Part shown: positions 9,742 to 19,395 of the stretch, in pieces | Layout: each line of letters starts with the position of its first letter | Position numbering within the stretch: position 1 is the first letter of the stretch | Source: Exophiala sp. HKRS030 | Taxonomy: Eukaryota > Ascomycota > Eurotiomycetes > Chaetothyriales > Herpotrichiellaceae | NCBI GenBank assembly: GCA_023897205.1 | Contig: JAHWDD010000046.1 | Span: 1 to 23,949, forward strand | Length of the DNA stretch: 23,949 nucleotides | Direction of reading: 5' to 3' | Position numbers and translations under genes: made by a program | Notes under the pieces: generated by a model | Seen by the model: the letters and a program-made list of their open reading frames with translations, nothing else | Database searches by the model: none | What the model was told of the DNA's origin: nothing

Positions 9742-11567
9742 TTAAACCTGATCAATCTCAAGTACTGTGCCAACCTTTCTCTCGTTCTCCATCTCTAAGT
9801 CCTGAACTTCGACCTCGCCTGAAGGATGTAACACAGTGTCTTGCCGTACATGCTTTGACGCCTTCACCACACCGAACGGTCCCGTGGGGGTTCTGAATGT
9901 TACGTCCATATCTTCTAGAGAGTGACCTGTAGTCTCAGGGAAGAAGAGATAGACGACTGTTGTCGAGGATTAGCAAAAATAGGTCATCATTAGCCAAACT
10001 AAAAAGCGGCTTTATCATACCGGGAAAGAGTAGCCCCAAATTGATGGCAGCGAAGACAATGAAATACTTCCATCCCAGATTTGTGATGCCAATCGGACTG
10101 ACCTCAACGACCATGAAAGTAAGGGCAAACTGGGAAGCTGTCGACAGTGCGTAGATCTGCGTGCTATAGCCCAGTGGAGTGATTTCCGTGGGGTAAAGCC
10201 AGTTGACACCCAGAGACATGCTGTAGAAGAAGCCAAAGCCGTACATCGCGACTGCTGCAATTATCATGGCCGCCTTGTTCGCCGGGACTAGGGAAACACA
10301 GACTGCCATTATGACGAAGACGATGCCCATGCCAGCTGCACCTAGGAGAAGGAGAAATCTTCGCCCAAGGCGATCGACCAAGAGATAGGCGAGCATGCAG
10401 CAGGGAACTTGCCAAGCATACATGGAGCCAGAGAGTACGCGAGCAATAATTGCACTGACTCCGAGCGAGGAAAAGATGGGGACGGTGTAGAACCCAATCA
10501 GGCCGGCGCCGTTCAACGACCAATAGAATGTGATGAAGAGACAAACAAGTGTTCGAAATTTCATTTTGTTTTCTTTGTCTCTGAGGATACCCACCATGCT
10601 TCCCTGGCTCATTGTTTCGAGCGATCGCTGCATATGGCGGATCCCTTCCGCAATGCGAGGGGAGTCGGGACTAACGTCGTCCAGGATCGCTAGAATCTCG
10701 ACAGCTTCTTCGATTCGACCTTTCTTTACCAGCCATCTTGGCGATTCAGGCAAAAAGGGGATCGTGGAAAGCATGAGGAAATTGAAGAGAAGTGGGATTG
10801 CCAAGGGGAAGCGCCATGAAAAGCTCGTGTTGTCAAAAAAGCACCCAAGGTCGATGAATTGGAAAGCCACCAGACCCAGAGATGGGAATGTACCTTCAAG
10901 GACGACAAATCGGCCTCGATGTGTGGCAAGTGAGGATTCTGCTTGCCAAGCTGGAACAGTCGCTACTCTTTACGGGATGTTAGACTCGAGTCCTCGGAGA
11001 AATTGCTGCACAGGTGACTTACATGGCTCCAAGACCAAGTCCGAGGACGATACGGCCAACAACCAATTGAGCAAAGGAGAAGCTTGAGACCAGGATGATT
11101 GAGCCAAAGACGTTGACGATGTTGCCAGCGATTATGGTTTTGATTCGACCATATTTATCTCCGAGCTTAATGCATGAGAGTGAACCGAGCATGCATCCGA
11201 CTAGATAGATGGCCACTGCCGTGCCTTGAAAGAAATCAAACAGCCATCTTAGAACGCATAATGATCGGCCCTGGGCACGATTGAAGCTGCTTACCTTGCA
11301 CACGAGCGGCCTGAGCCTGTGCCGCGCCTGTGGTATGGACTGTGTCGATGATGGGAAACAGCGACACCCAGGAGTCCAAGGTCAGCAACCCCCCAGTGAC
11401 CGCATTATTATACTGCCAAAATACCATGTTAGCTCCCTAGGGCAAGACCTGGGCCGGATCTTCCTTACCGCATAGATAAAGAACGTAGGGAAAACGTTGG
11501 TGAACGCCATCATCCAGGTTAGACGCCTACCACGACAGCCCAAGAAGGAGGAGTGACGGTTCTTCAT
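9742..11567 (-). CDS. MFS sugar transporter (sugar:H+ symporter family), five exons
   Basis: Spliced model: exons 11567-11469, 11412-11295, 11224-11023, 10967-10021 and 9956-9742, with introns of 56, 70, 55 and 64 nt, all GT-AG. The joined frame has no stop and gives 526 residues, the usual size for fungal hexose/lactose-type transporters with 12 helices. Family signatures run in order: YNNAVTGGLL at about 34-43 in helix 1, GDKYGRI at 94-100, the RG motif (HRGRFVVLEG), PESPRWL at 213-219, DRLGRR at 338-343, and PETTGHSLE from 462. The last exon encodes a hydrophilic cytoplasmic tail. It should import a sugar with protons at the plasma membrane; which sugar cannot be told. The ATG at 11567 precedes a typical short cytoplasmic N-terminus (FLGCRGRRL). 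The coding sequence is intact, but a copia LTR begins only 46 bp upstream of the start codon, so its original promoter has probably been displaced. Confidence 0.92.
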
Positions 11568-11613
11568 GTTGGCGGCCGTAGATATGGTGCCTCAATGCTA
11601 CAGTGGTGGAGAA

Positions 11614-11799
11614 TGTTGTGGATTATGGCAGTGGAAGCATGGATTGATTCTTATTCATCTTCTACTTTCTAAGGAAGTAGAAGTATATATACATCGAAGT
11701 GACATACTAGAAGCTTCCCTACAATTTCCAAGCATGCGGAATGATTCCATAAGGCTTTTGTCAATGTCATGATAGTCGGTTGAGCCTCATATCACAACA
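11614..11799 (-). repeat. 3' LTR of the copia element (186 bp)
   Basis: It begins TGTTGTG and ends CACAACA, a 7-bp perfect inverted terminal repeat. It aligns with 16536-16806 with only a few substitutions and 1-bp indels outside the TTC tract, which is absent here. A TATATATA sequence at 11684-11691 could act as the LTR TATA box; it lies about 117 bp upstream of the sugar transporter start codon and in the right orientation to drive it. Confidence 0.92.
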
Positions 11800-11808
11800 T
11801 TCCCCCTC
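11800..11808 (-). other. Polypurine tract of the copia element
   Basis: On the minus strand GAGGGGGAA lies directly against the first base of the 3' LTR, the standard position of the primer for plus-strand DNA synthesis. Confidence 0.85.
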
Positions 11809-11955
11809 AGCATCGTTATACCATTGGTATTTGGTATGGCGATGCTAGACTTAGCTCAATCGACTGGGCCTCGGTAAAACCACCTAAAATCTTTACAAGG
11901 ACAAAAAAGTGGAAAGAGCGCCTCTGTCGTATTACGGCTTTTTCTTCAATATTGG

Positions 11956-14900
11956 CTAATGAATCTCACCCTCCATACCGATGAGGCGAATGAAGTTCTT
12001 CAGTTCGGTAGGACCGAGTGGTTTGGTGAGTCCATCCGCCGCTTCGAGCGTTGTGGGGATATAGCGGATATCAATGGAACCTTGTTCCAGAATGCTTCGT
12101 TGATAATGGAGCTTGACGTTAAAGTGCTTGGTGCGTTTGTGAAACTCAGGATTGTGCGAGAGAGCGATGGCGGATTGATTATCGGCCATAATGTGTGTGA
12201 CGGGTGAATGATATATTCCCGTTTCTTCAACAAAGGTACGAAGCCATTGCAGATGCACAATGGCATTGTACTGGCCAATGTATTCGGCGTCAGTCGTCGA
12301 CGTGGCAATTTCCCCCTGTTTCTTGGATGACCAGCAGATAGGTCATCCAGCAAGTTTGAATACATACCCTGACGTCGAGTATGCTCCCTCGGTGACTACT
12401 GTTCCACCGAAGTCGGCGTCGGTGTATCCAATCAACCTTCCTCTACGATAGGTAATTTGGAGGGTCTGTGTTCCTTTGAGGTATCGAAAGACGCGCTGGA
12501 GCGCCACTTGGTGATGCGATTGAGGGCGAGCCAAGAAACGACTCAAGGTCGCCAACGCAAAGGCGATATCTGGTCGGGCTCCGGTCATCAGATACATCAA
12601 TGCGCCAATCGCAGAACCATAGCGGGCCTTAGCACCATCCTCCAGGTCCTCCTCGTCGATACTGGGGTTCAGCGAGACCCGAGGGTTCATCGGTGTCGAC
12701 TTGGCTTGGCATTCTTCCATGCAGAAATCGGACAAGATCTTGCGGATATATCCCTGCTGGTGCAGAGAGACGGATCCGTCATCGTGGTAGGTGAACTGGA
12801 TCCCAAGGAAGGAGCGTGGGGTTCCCAAATCACTCATCTTAAACTCAGATTCAAGAGCATCCTTGACGTCCCTGATTTCTTGCTCGCCGGCTGCGACCAC
12901 GAGGAAATCATCCACATACACACAGATGACGCAGTTCTTGTGGTAAAACACACAATTGTCCGACTCGGCCATCGTAAAACCATGAGCGACCAAAACTCGC
13001 TTGACACACTGGTACCAGATTCGAGGACTCTGTTTAAGTTGAAGCTCAGAGCTGGGAGACAAGTGTGATATTCGATTCGAACTATCTATGAAGGTGTGGG
13101 AGTTACTTATAGTCACAGCCAGTGCCCGGGGCACTGGCTAGTGCAACAACTGCCTGGTAGGCAGTTGCCGCTAATTGCGATGCTGCCTACAGCGAGCATC
13201 ACGTGATCTAGGATCCAACTGTTTAAGGCCATAGAGGGAGCGACGGAGACGACAGACATATCCTTCTTCGGTAAATCCTTCGGGAAGTTCCATGTAGATC
13301 GCCGTGTCAGCGTCACCATGGAGGAAGGCCGTCTGAGCGTCCAGATGTCGAAACGTCCATCCTTGAAGGACGGCGCCCGCGATGACGGCGCGGACGGAGT
13401 CCATGCGGGAAACCGCCGCAAACGTCTCGTGGTAATCGATGTGCTTCTTCTGTCGATACCCCTTGATCACCAGGCGAGCTTTCAGGGTATTGTTGGCCTT
13501 GACCTTGAAGACCCATTTACACCCGATGATCCGATGTGCTGCAGGGACTTCTTTCCGGCTGACCTTTTCCCAGGTGCCATGGTCAATCAGAGAGCGGTAT
13601 TCTTGATGTATCGCATCCCGCCATTTGGGCGCGTCAGGGCCAGAAGTGGCTTCGGCGAATGTCACAGGTGTCGCCATTTCGTGAGCTGACGATTTGTGGG
13701 AAGACCGCGTGAAGTACGCCTTTCCTGCCGCTTCCAGGAGTCGGCGAGACGGATAGCGTCGTCGACCGTAGAGAGAGTAGCCTAGGTCAGGAATGGGGGA
13801 TTCATCAACAGCATTGGGATTAACTGGCTCGAGGTCATCATTGGAAGTTGGATATTCTGGCGACCTTGACGGCACTTTCGGAGGAGTGAGGTCAGGAGAT
13901 AATTCTGCCGGTATCGGGGTTGAACCAATGTCCTCTTGGTCCCCAGTGATGTTGCTACTCGCTTCCCCCTCGAGGACAGGCGCCACGGGGGCCTGCTCAT
14001 CGAATTCAACATCACGGGAAAAAATGATGCGTCCTGAATGGACTTCATATAGTTTGTATTGGTCGGGTTCACTGTATCCCAGTAAGCGGCATTCTGATGA
14101 TCGTGGATCGATCTTGTCTCGCTGTTCCTTGGGAATCAGGACCCACGCACGTGAACCGACGCGGCGAAGATGTGATAGGCGTGGCGGCTTCCCATAGAGT
14201 ATTTCATAAGGAGTCTTTTTCTTCAGGATCGAAGCGGGAGCTCGCAACTTTAGATATGTGACGGTGTCTAAGATCTCGGTCCAGAAGGAGCGAGAAAGAT
14301 TCGCATCCATCAAGATGGTGTTGATCCGTTCCTTGATGGTGCGGTTCGTTCGTTCCGCCAGGCCATTCTGCTGTTTACAGTATGGCGCCGACGTGTCGAA
14401 TTCCACCCCTTGGGCTTCGAGATACGCACCGATCGGGAGGAATTCTCCTCCATTGTCACATAGAAATCGTCGAATCTTGGCATCAAACTGCCGGTGTACC
14501 CATGCTTCAAAGAGCTGGAACTGGTGCAGAGCCTGTGATTTCGACTTCATGGCATACGCCCACGAGCCGCGTGAGTAGTCATCGGTAAAGGTAATCACGT
14601 ACCTGGAACCATCTCGGCCGGCGGGCATCTCGGCGAGATCAGAATGGATCACTTCGAAGATCCTCTTGGAATGCACATGCGGACGACGGCAACGGGAAAA
14701 CCTCTTCCGATGCTGCTTACCCGCCATGCAAGCCCGGCAGCGCGGCGTTGCCTGCAGCTCCTGGCTCGTCAACGGTCGGTACGGAGTGCCGGATCGTCGG
14801 AGGACGTCTCGCAAGTCCCCCCGATTCAAATGCCCCAGTCGAGCGTGCCATAACTCTTCGGGTGTTCGGTCATCTCCTACAGCGTCTCCTTCGAGGACCA

Positions 14901-16432
14901 TTGCTTCACCGTTATGGAGTTCAGAGGTGACTGTCGTACGACGCATGTCACTTAACTCCGGAGGTTCAACGTCCGAGCTGGCGACCTGAGATTCCAAGGT
15001 GCCCGCAACGTGCGTTGGGGACCTCGCCAGACTGACGTGGACCAAAGGCCGTCCGCTCACTGTACAGCGAAGAACCAGCAGATCGTCCGCGGTGTGGTAC
15101 GCATTCCCTATCGTGTGACTTCCACGCTGGACGCGGATGCCACTCGGGTGTGCCACCACCGAGTAACGGTCTCTCAAGAGTTTGGGCACGCTGACCAGAT
15201 TCATTCCGATCCGGGGTACGTAGTATACCTTCTTGAGGACAAGGGTACGAGGAGGGTTTCCCCCTCAGGCTGAGTTTCACGGTGCCGATCCCTTCCGTTT
15301 CCACCGGATCTCCCGCCGTCTCAAGCATCTCACGGTGAGGCCGCAGATCGATAAAACAATCTCGGTCCCAACAGATGTGACTGGTGGCGGCGGAGTCCAG
15401 GATCCACAGCGGGTTGGGCGCGCGGGTATAAAGAGCCGTCGCTCTCGTCCTCACGACATGGACCTTTTGTCTCTTGGAAGCCGCCGGGCCCTGCCGGTCT
15501 TCCTGCTGGCTTAATGAAGAACTATTACGATGGGGTGAGCCTGAATCACTCCGGTCTGCATTGGCAAAATCATCCTTGCGAGCCGGCTTAAGGTGCGGAT
15601 TCTTCTTCCAACACTTCTGTACTTCATGTCCTCGCTTCTTGCAGTAATTGCATTTCTTGACGGGCGTCTTGACAGCATTGATCGATCCTTTCGTCGTGAC
15701 GGTCGATCGCGAGGCTGTCTCCTTGCCTCGGACTGCCCGTTCGGCATTGGCAAGTCGAGTGCCCACTGCCGTGGCGTGGATGGTTTCTCGGCCATTTTGG
15801 ATCGCGTCCACGATGAACGCGTATTCCGGTCCCACCTGCGTCAGCAGGATGGCAATGTGCGCTTTGTCGCCAATGGAATCCGGCGCGATGCCGTTGAGGC
15901 GATTGACCAGAAGACACACGCCGTCCACAAACTCGCGTGTGCTGTTGCAGCTGTCCGTCGTGGTTTCCTTGAGTTGCGCAAACAATTCACAGTACGTGGC
16001 TAGCTCCATTTGGCTGTAGCGTTCTTCGAGATCCAGCCACAGTTCTCAGGACGTGCCAATCCCGGCGGCGTGGATGCTTACTTCGGGTGAGAGATACCGG
16101 AGGATGGTGTGGTATGCTTCAGCTTCGCACTGGCTCCATTACCGGTAATATTCGAAGGATTGTACTTCGCTTTCGAGCCGCGTGGCAATCGCGTTCTGAC
16201 GGACTGCGCCGCTGTGAGAACGGTCGATTAGGGGACCGATGCCAGAGGGGATCGGCTTGACATATTTGAACAAACAGTCCGGTCGTTCAAATTTGCCAGA
16301 CACCACGTCCCATACTTGTCTTGCTTTCAAGTAAGAGACCATGAGACGTTTCCAGGTCGCGTAATTAAGGCTCCCGGTTAGCGCCTCGATGGCCGCTACC
16401 TGTTCGGTTGATTCTCGGGACAAAACTGCCAT
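11956..16432 (-). pseudogene. Broken gag-pol of the copia element
   Basis: The ATG at 16432-16430 opens Gag (TGSLNYATWKRLMVSYL). A CCHC knuckle (CNYCKKRGHEVQKC) lies at 15652-15611 and the protease motif LDSAATS near 15400. Integrase follows with its HHCC zinc site (HARLGHLN, CRACM) and catalytic Asp, Asp and Glu near 14640, 14457 and 14355 (33 residues between the last two, two fewer than usual). Reverse transcriptase has KARLVIKGYRQ, YMELPEGF and SLYGLKQ, then YVDD at 12918-12907. RNase H (YTDADF, then DAEYIG and TKHFNVKLHYQ) ends at a stop at 11956. Lesions: TAA at 16139-16141, TGA at 16046-16048, a frameshift at about 15235-15265 just after the protease core, a 184-bp insertion at 13037-13220, and TGA at 12343-12345. 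Frames before and after the insertion agree. The catalytic motifs of integrase and reverse transcriptase are otherwise preserved. Confidence 0.92.
13037..13220. mobile_element. 184-bp nested insertion in the reverse transcriptase (solo LTR or MITE-like)
   Basis: The insert begins AGTTG and ends CAACT, a perfect 5-bp inverted terminal repeat. It is flanked on both sides by GTTTA (13032-13036 and 13221-13225), a 5-bp target-site duplication. Removing the insert plus one GTTTA restores the expected reverse transcriptase motif at the junction. The right half is packed with palindromes: 13118-13138, 13147-13167, 13179-13200 and ATCACGTGAT at 13198-13207. On the minus strand a TATAAGTA sequence lies in the left-centre part. 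A 5-bp duplication fits an LTR-type integrase, but the ends are AG...CT rather than TG...CA, and the sequence does not resemble the LTR of the host element. A small DNA-transposon derivative is the alternative. Confidence 0.8.
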
Positions 16433-16504
16433 GGCGCGGGGAAGGACGATGTGCAATCACGTGCACGTAGGCAGGTTTCTCGGGTGATTAGAAAAGAAAC
16501 GGCA

Positions 16505-16525
16505 CCGGAGAGCATAGCTCTCCGG
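16505..16525. other. Perfect hairpin next to the primer binding site
   Basis: CCGGAGAGC at 16505-16513 and GCTCTCCGG at 16517-16525 are exact inverted repeats with a 3-nt ATA loop. The outer two bases overlap the primer binding site. In the minus-strand genomic RNA this would form a 9-bp stem in the leader between the 5' LTR and gag. Confidence 0.8.
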
Positions 16526-16535
16526 GCTCATAACC
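16524..16535 (-). other. Primer binding site, half-tRNA(iMet) type
   Basis: Immediately internal to the 5' LTR the minus strand reads GGTTATGAGCCC. Its complement, GGGCTCATAACC, has the form of the anticodon arm of eukaryotic initiator tRNA-Met (CAT anticodon), not a tRNA 3' end. Drosophila copia and yeast Ty5 are known to prime from the cut 5' half of initiator tRNA-Met at this place, and the position here agrees. Confidence 0.75.
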
Positions 16536-16806
16536 TGTTGTGGATTATGGCAGTGGAAGCATGGATTGATCCTGCTTGTTCTTCTTCTTCTTCTTCTTCT
16601 TCTTCTTCTTCTTCTTCTTCTTCTTCTTCTTCTTCTTCTTCTTCTTCTTCTTCTTCCTCTTCCTCTTCCTCTTCCTCAGGAAGTAGAATATATATACATC
16701 GAAGTAGCATACTAGAAGCTTCCTTACAATTTCCAAGCATGCGGAATGATTCCATAAGACTTTTTGTCAATGTCATGATAAGTCGGTTGAGCCTCATATC
16801 ACAACA
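16536..16806 (-). repeat. 5' LTR of the copia element (271 bp)
   Basis: It has the same TGTTGTG...CACAACA ends as the 3' LTR, but is 85 bp longer because a pyrimidine microsatellite replaces a short unique stretch. A TATATATA sequence near 16690 matches the one in the other LTR. Confidence 0.92.
16579..16677. repeat. TTC microsatellite inside the 5' LTR
   Basis: About 26 uninterrupted TTC units (16579-16656) are followed by an imperfect CTCTTC-type run to about 16677. The corresponding place in the 3' LTR (near 11650-11675) has no such array. Open frames reading poly-Ser or poly-Glu through it are artefacts. Confidence 0.95.
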
Positions 16807-17822
16807 AGGTGGACAACTTTAGCCCATGCATCAACGACTGGCCAAGAACACCATACGGATCCAATACAGCTGTGGAGGAAATTGCAGCAAAAGGATTAGC
16901 TCGAGCGTCCGAAGAGGGACTCTGACAGTAATATCGTGGTTTCCACAGTCTCAAAAACAGATGAACCCATGCACACTGTGGTAGGCGAATGTCACCTGCG
17001 CGGCGTCATGAAGGGGGAAACACCCAACGACTCTGGCTTTTCATGGTGCGCTATTTGATTTGCATGATGGCGAGATCCTGAGAGCTACTGGTGCAGAATA
17101 AGTGTCAGTTACCCTGAGTTAAGGCTTTCATTTCTTATTGCAGGCCTGTCCGTCCGTCATTCTACAGACAGTAGTCCAAGATCTCTTGAGAAGCCGTTCC
17201 AATGAACTCAATCAGCTTCTTACCTTTTCGTCCGTTTCCATGCTGGTCGAGTGTTCATCCCAGTCCCAAGCCTAGATTACAGGTCCCCGAGAACCGTGGA
17301 TGCGGCGAGTCCAAACGATCCCTGTGGCCGGAGATCACAACCATATCAAGAGGCCTTCTTGCCACAGGAGGTAGGTCGTACCAGGACTTCCTCCAGTGCC
17401 CGCTTTGCTTTGTGAAGCGTGCGTCAATGATAGTCGAATAACCTGCGGCTCATTCTGGTCGCTGCTTTGCCAGCTTCGCCCTTGTTTCGAGTGATCAATG
17501 CCTTGGTGTAGTCATAAATGCATATACTGCTGACCGTTCCATAACCTCACATAGCCGATACCCCTACCCGGAACCGCACCGGTGGGGTTGGTTCGGTCAA
17601 GCTATGGTCAGGCAGTGCTCGTTTAGTAGTGGGTAGTCGGGACACCACACTAAGACCTTGAACGCCAGATAACTCATAATGTACGCGACGACGCTACGAT
17701 ACATACTGATATCTCAAGCACTGCGTGCTGGTTTAAGAATCGAAGGGTTGCTGAGGAGAAAGATCTACAGAAGAAGCTTGCATATTCACTGTCCAACCAG
17801 AGTCCAGTTTCAGTACCCGTCA
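16807..17822. other. Gene-less stretch between the copia element and the permease
   Basis: No gene recognised. If the element inserted into the transporter promoter, the first part of this stretch would be the displaced native 5' flank of the transporter. The last part lies downstream of the permease stop codon. A 79-codon frame at 17202-17441 (+) has no recognisable features. Confidence 0.5.
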
Positions 17823-19395
17823 TTAGGCTGAAACCTCTCCATGCGAAGTCTGCACCATTGCCTCTGGACATCTGAAACGCTTATTGGACCACGCAAACCA
17901 ATTGATAGTGCTCAACACTGCGACTATGGCGAAGACAACAATGGCATAATTCATTGTGACGCCCGTGACCGGAACATAAAGTGGAAAGCAAAGCCAGACA
18001 AAGATGAAACAGATCCAGACCACACTGATCACATTCAGAGCACGCCCAACAATCTTGCCGAGGTCAAAGTAATGTGTCGCGGCAAAGACTTTTCGGTGCT
18101 GCAGCAAAGCACAGGTAATCGGGATGGCGTAAGATGCGAATATGAAGAGGATGCCGGCACCGAGAATGGCGTTCAGGGCGGTTGAGGAGCCCAATTCGAG
18201 AAGGCCAATTAGTATGCACACCAGGAACCCGAGCAGAACTGCATTGACCGGAATTGAGGATCCAGCGGACATCCTGCCCATGGTACCGGAGAAAGGCATG
18301 CCCTCGTCGCGTGAGAAGGACCAGAGCACGCGTGAGAAGGTGGTCAACAAGGTGGAAGAGGCGAAGAGGAAGCAGATTATGAAAACAAGTACCCCAACGA
18401 TCGTCAAGGGTAGATTATTGAAGGAGTCAACCATGAGTTGAGCGATAGGCTGGCCGCCGACTGGGGCGAGGAGGTTGACGGGGTTGGTGATGCAAAACAT
18501 GTAGACGAGAAGCATCACAAGGCCGCTGATCGCGCTGAGAAGTGCGCTCAGCGCCATGACTTGCGGAACCTGACGATGAGGATTGGGCATCTCCTCAGCC
18601 ACGTGAGCCGCGCAGTCGAAGCCGTTCACCGCTGTGAGACCAGGGAGTAAACCGAGGAAGAACACAACCCCTTTCGAATTCCAGCCCGTACTGTTGACGA
18701 AATCGACAAAGACAAAGTCAGCGCTTTGCTTGGGATGTACGCGGACCAGGAGCGCAATCATAACAAATAGCGAGGCGACGTTGATGTAAACCACTAGACC
18801 GTTGAGGATGTATGGATACCACTTGAACAAAGGAATATTGATCACGACGGCGAACAGCCCTGTGCCAACGTAGCCCAGGTAGTAGTGCCAGGGCTGAACA
18901 ATGAAAGTGGTCCGGCATATCTCGACCAACGCAAAAATGAGCTGCGACGTGATCAGAAAGCACGCCGCTGTCCAGCAAAAGTAGCCTGCGCTGGTGAACC
19001 ATCCCACAACGTAGCTCAATGGTCGTGCTCGAGGTTTGGGTGCCAAAATAGCAGTCCAGAAAATTTGACCTACACCGCAACGTTAGTTAATGGCCATCTT
19101 TTATCCATGGCAAAGGCGAAGACTTACCCGCAGAGTGAGGCATAATAGAAGCCATCTCGGCCAGCGAAACACAGACACACATGTCTAGGATGACAACCAT
19201 GATATAGCCAAAGATGCTCACGGGGCTCCCACCTACCCCGATCGAAACAGCAAGGTATGTGCCGATGGCTAAGGGGGTTGAAGTTATCGAGTACGCTATT
19301 CCCAGCGTGCTCCAAAGCTTGAACGGCTTCGATCTGGGCGAGACACGTCCTGTGCTGACGTCGATGTCGGTTTCAGGCTGGAGAACCTCTCCCAT
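17823..19395 (-). CDS. Amino-acid permease, GABA/choline permease type (APC superfamily)
   Basis: Spliced model: exon 19395-19128, intron 19070-19127 (58 nt, GTAAGT...TAG), exon 19069-17823. It gives 504 residues, the usual length for fungal Uga4/Hnm1-type permeases with about 12 helices. Signatures are LWSTLGIAYSITSTPLAIGT at 27-46 in helix 1, SLAEMASIMPHSAGQ bridging the intron at about 77-91, GFDCAAHVAEEMPNPHRQVP in the conserved central loop, and SRVLWSFSRDEGMPFS. The protein should import an amino acid, GABA, choline or a related amine at the plasma membrane; the substrate is not determined by sequence. The ATG at 19395 is the first in frame and has good context (AAGATGG), but another ATG 26 nt upstream in a different frame also has a strong context. 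It shares a 601-bp divergent promoter with the dehydrogenase gene, which suggests co-regulation. Confidence 0.93.

Larger units (their letters stand above)
11614..16806 (-). mobile_element. Ty1/copia LTR retrotransposon, degenerate, full length
   Basis: The element is 5193 bp and reads on the minus strand. It has two LTRs beginning TGTTGTG and ending CACAACA, a primer binding site next to the 5' LTR, a gag-pol region in copia order (gag with CCHC knuckle, protease, integrase, reverse transcriptase, RNase H) and a polypurine tract abutting the 3' LTR. Integrase before reverse transcriptase defines the copia (Pseudoviridae) type. The two LTRs are still closely similar outside a microsatellite, so the insertion is not ancient. 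However, the coding region carries three in-frame stops, a frameshift and a nested insertion, so this copy cannot make a complete polyprotein. The five bases outside the LTRs (GAGAA at 11609-11613, AGGTG at 16807-16811) do not match, so no target-site duplication is visible. Confidence 0.93.

Noticed and set aside
12457..13068. Plus-strand open frame of 203 codons opposite the reverse transcriptase
   Set aside because: It is antisense to a clearly recognisable copia reverse transcriptase. Other long plus-strand frames at 13318-16019 are likewise shadows of gag-pol.
13113..13134. Start codon of a frame running from the nested insertion into the reverse transcriptase
   Set aside because: The first residues come from the inserted 184-bp element and merely happen to be in frame; it is not a separate gene.
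16528..16797. Minus-strand open frames reading poly-Glu or poly-Lys, and a plus-strand poly-Ser frame
   Set aside because: They are translations of the TTC microsatellite inside the LTR, with no other coding features.
17202..17441. 79-codon plus-strand frame between the retroelement and the permease
   Set aside because: No motif, no family resemblance and no splice extension.
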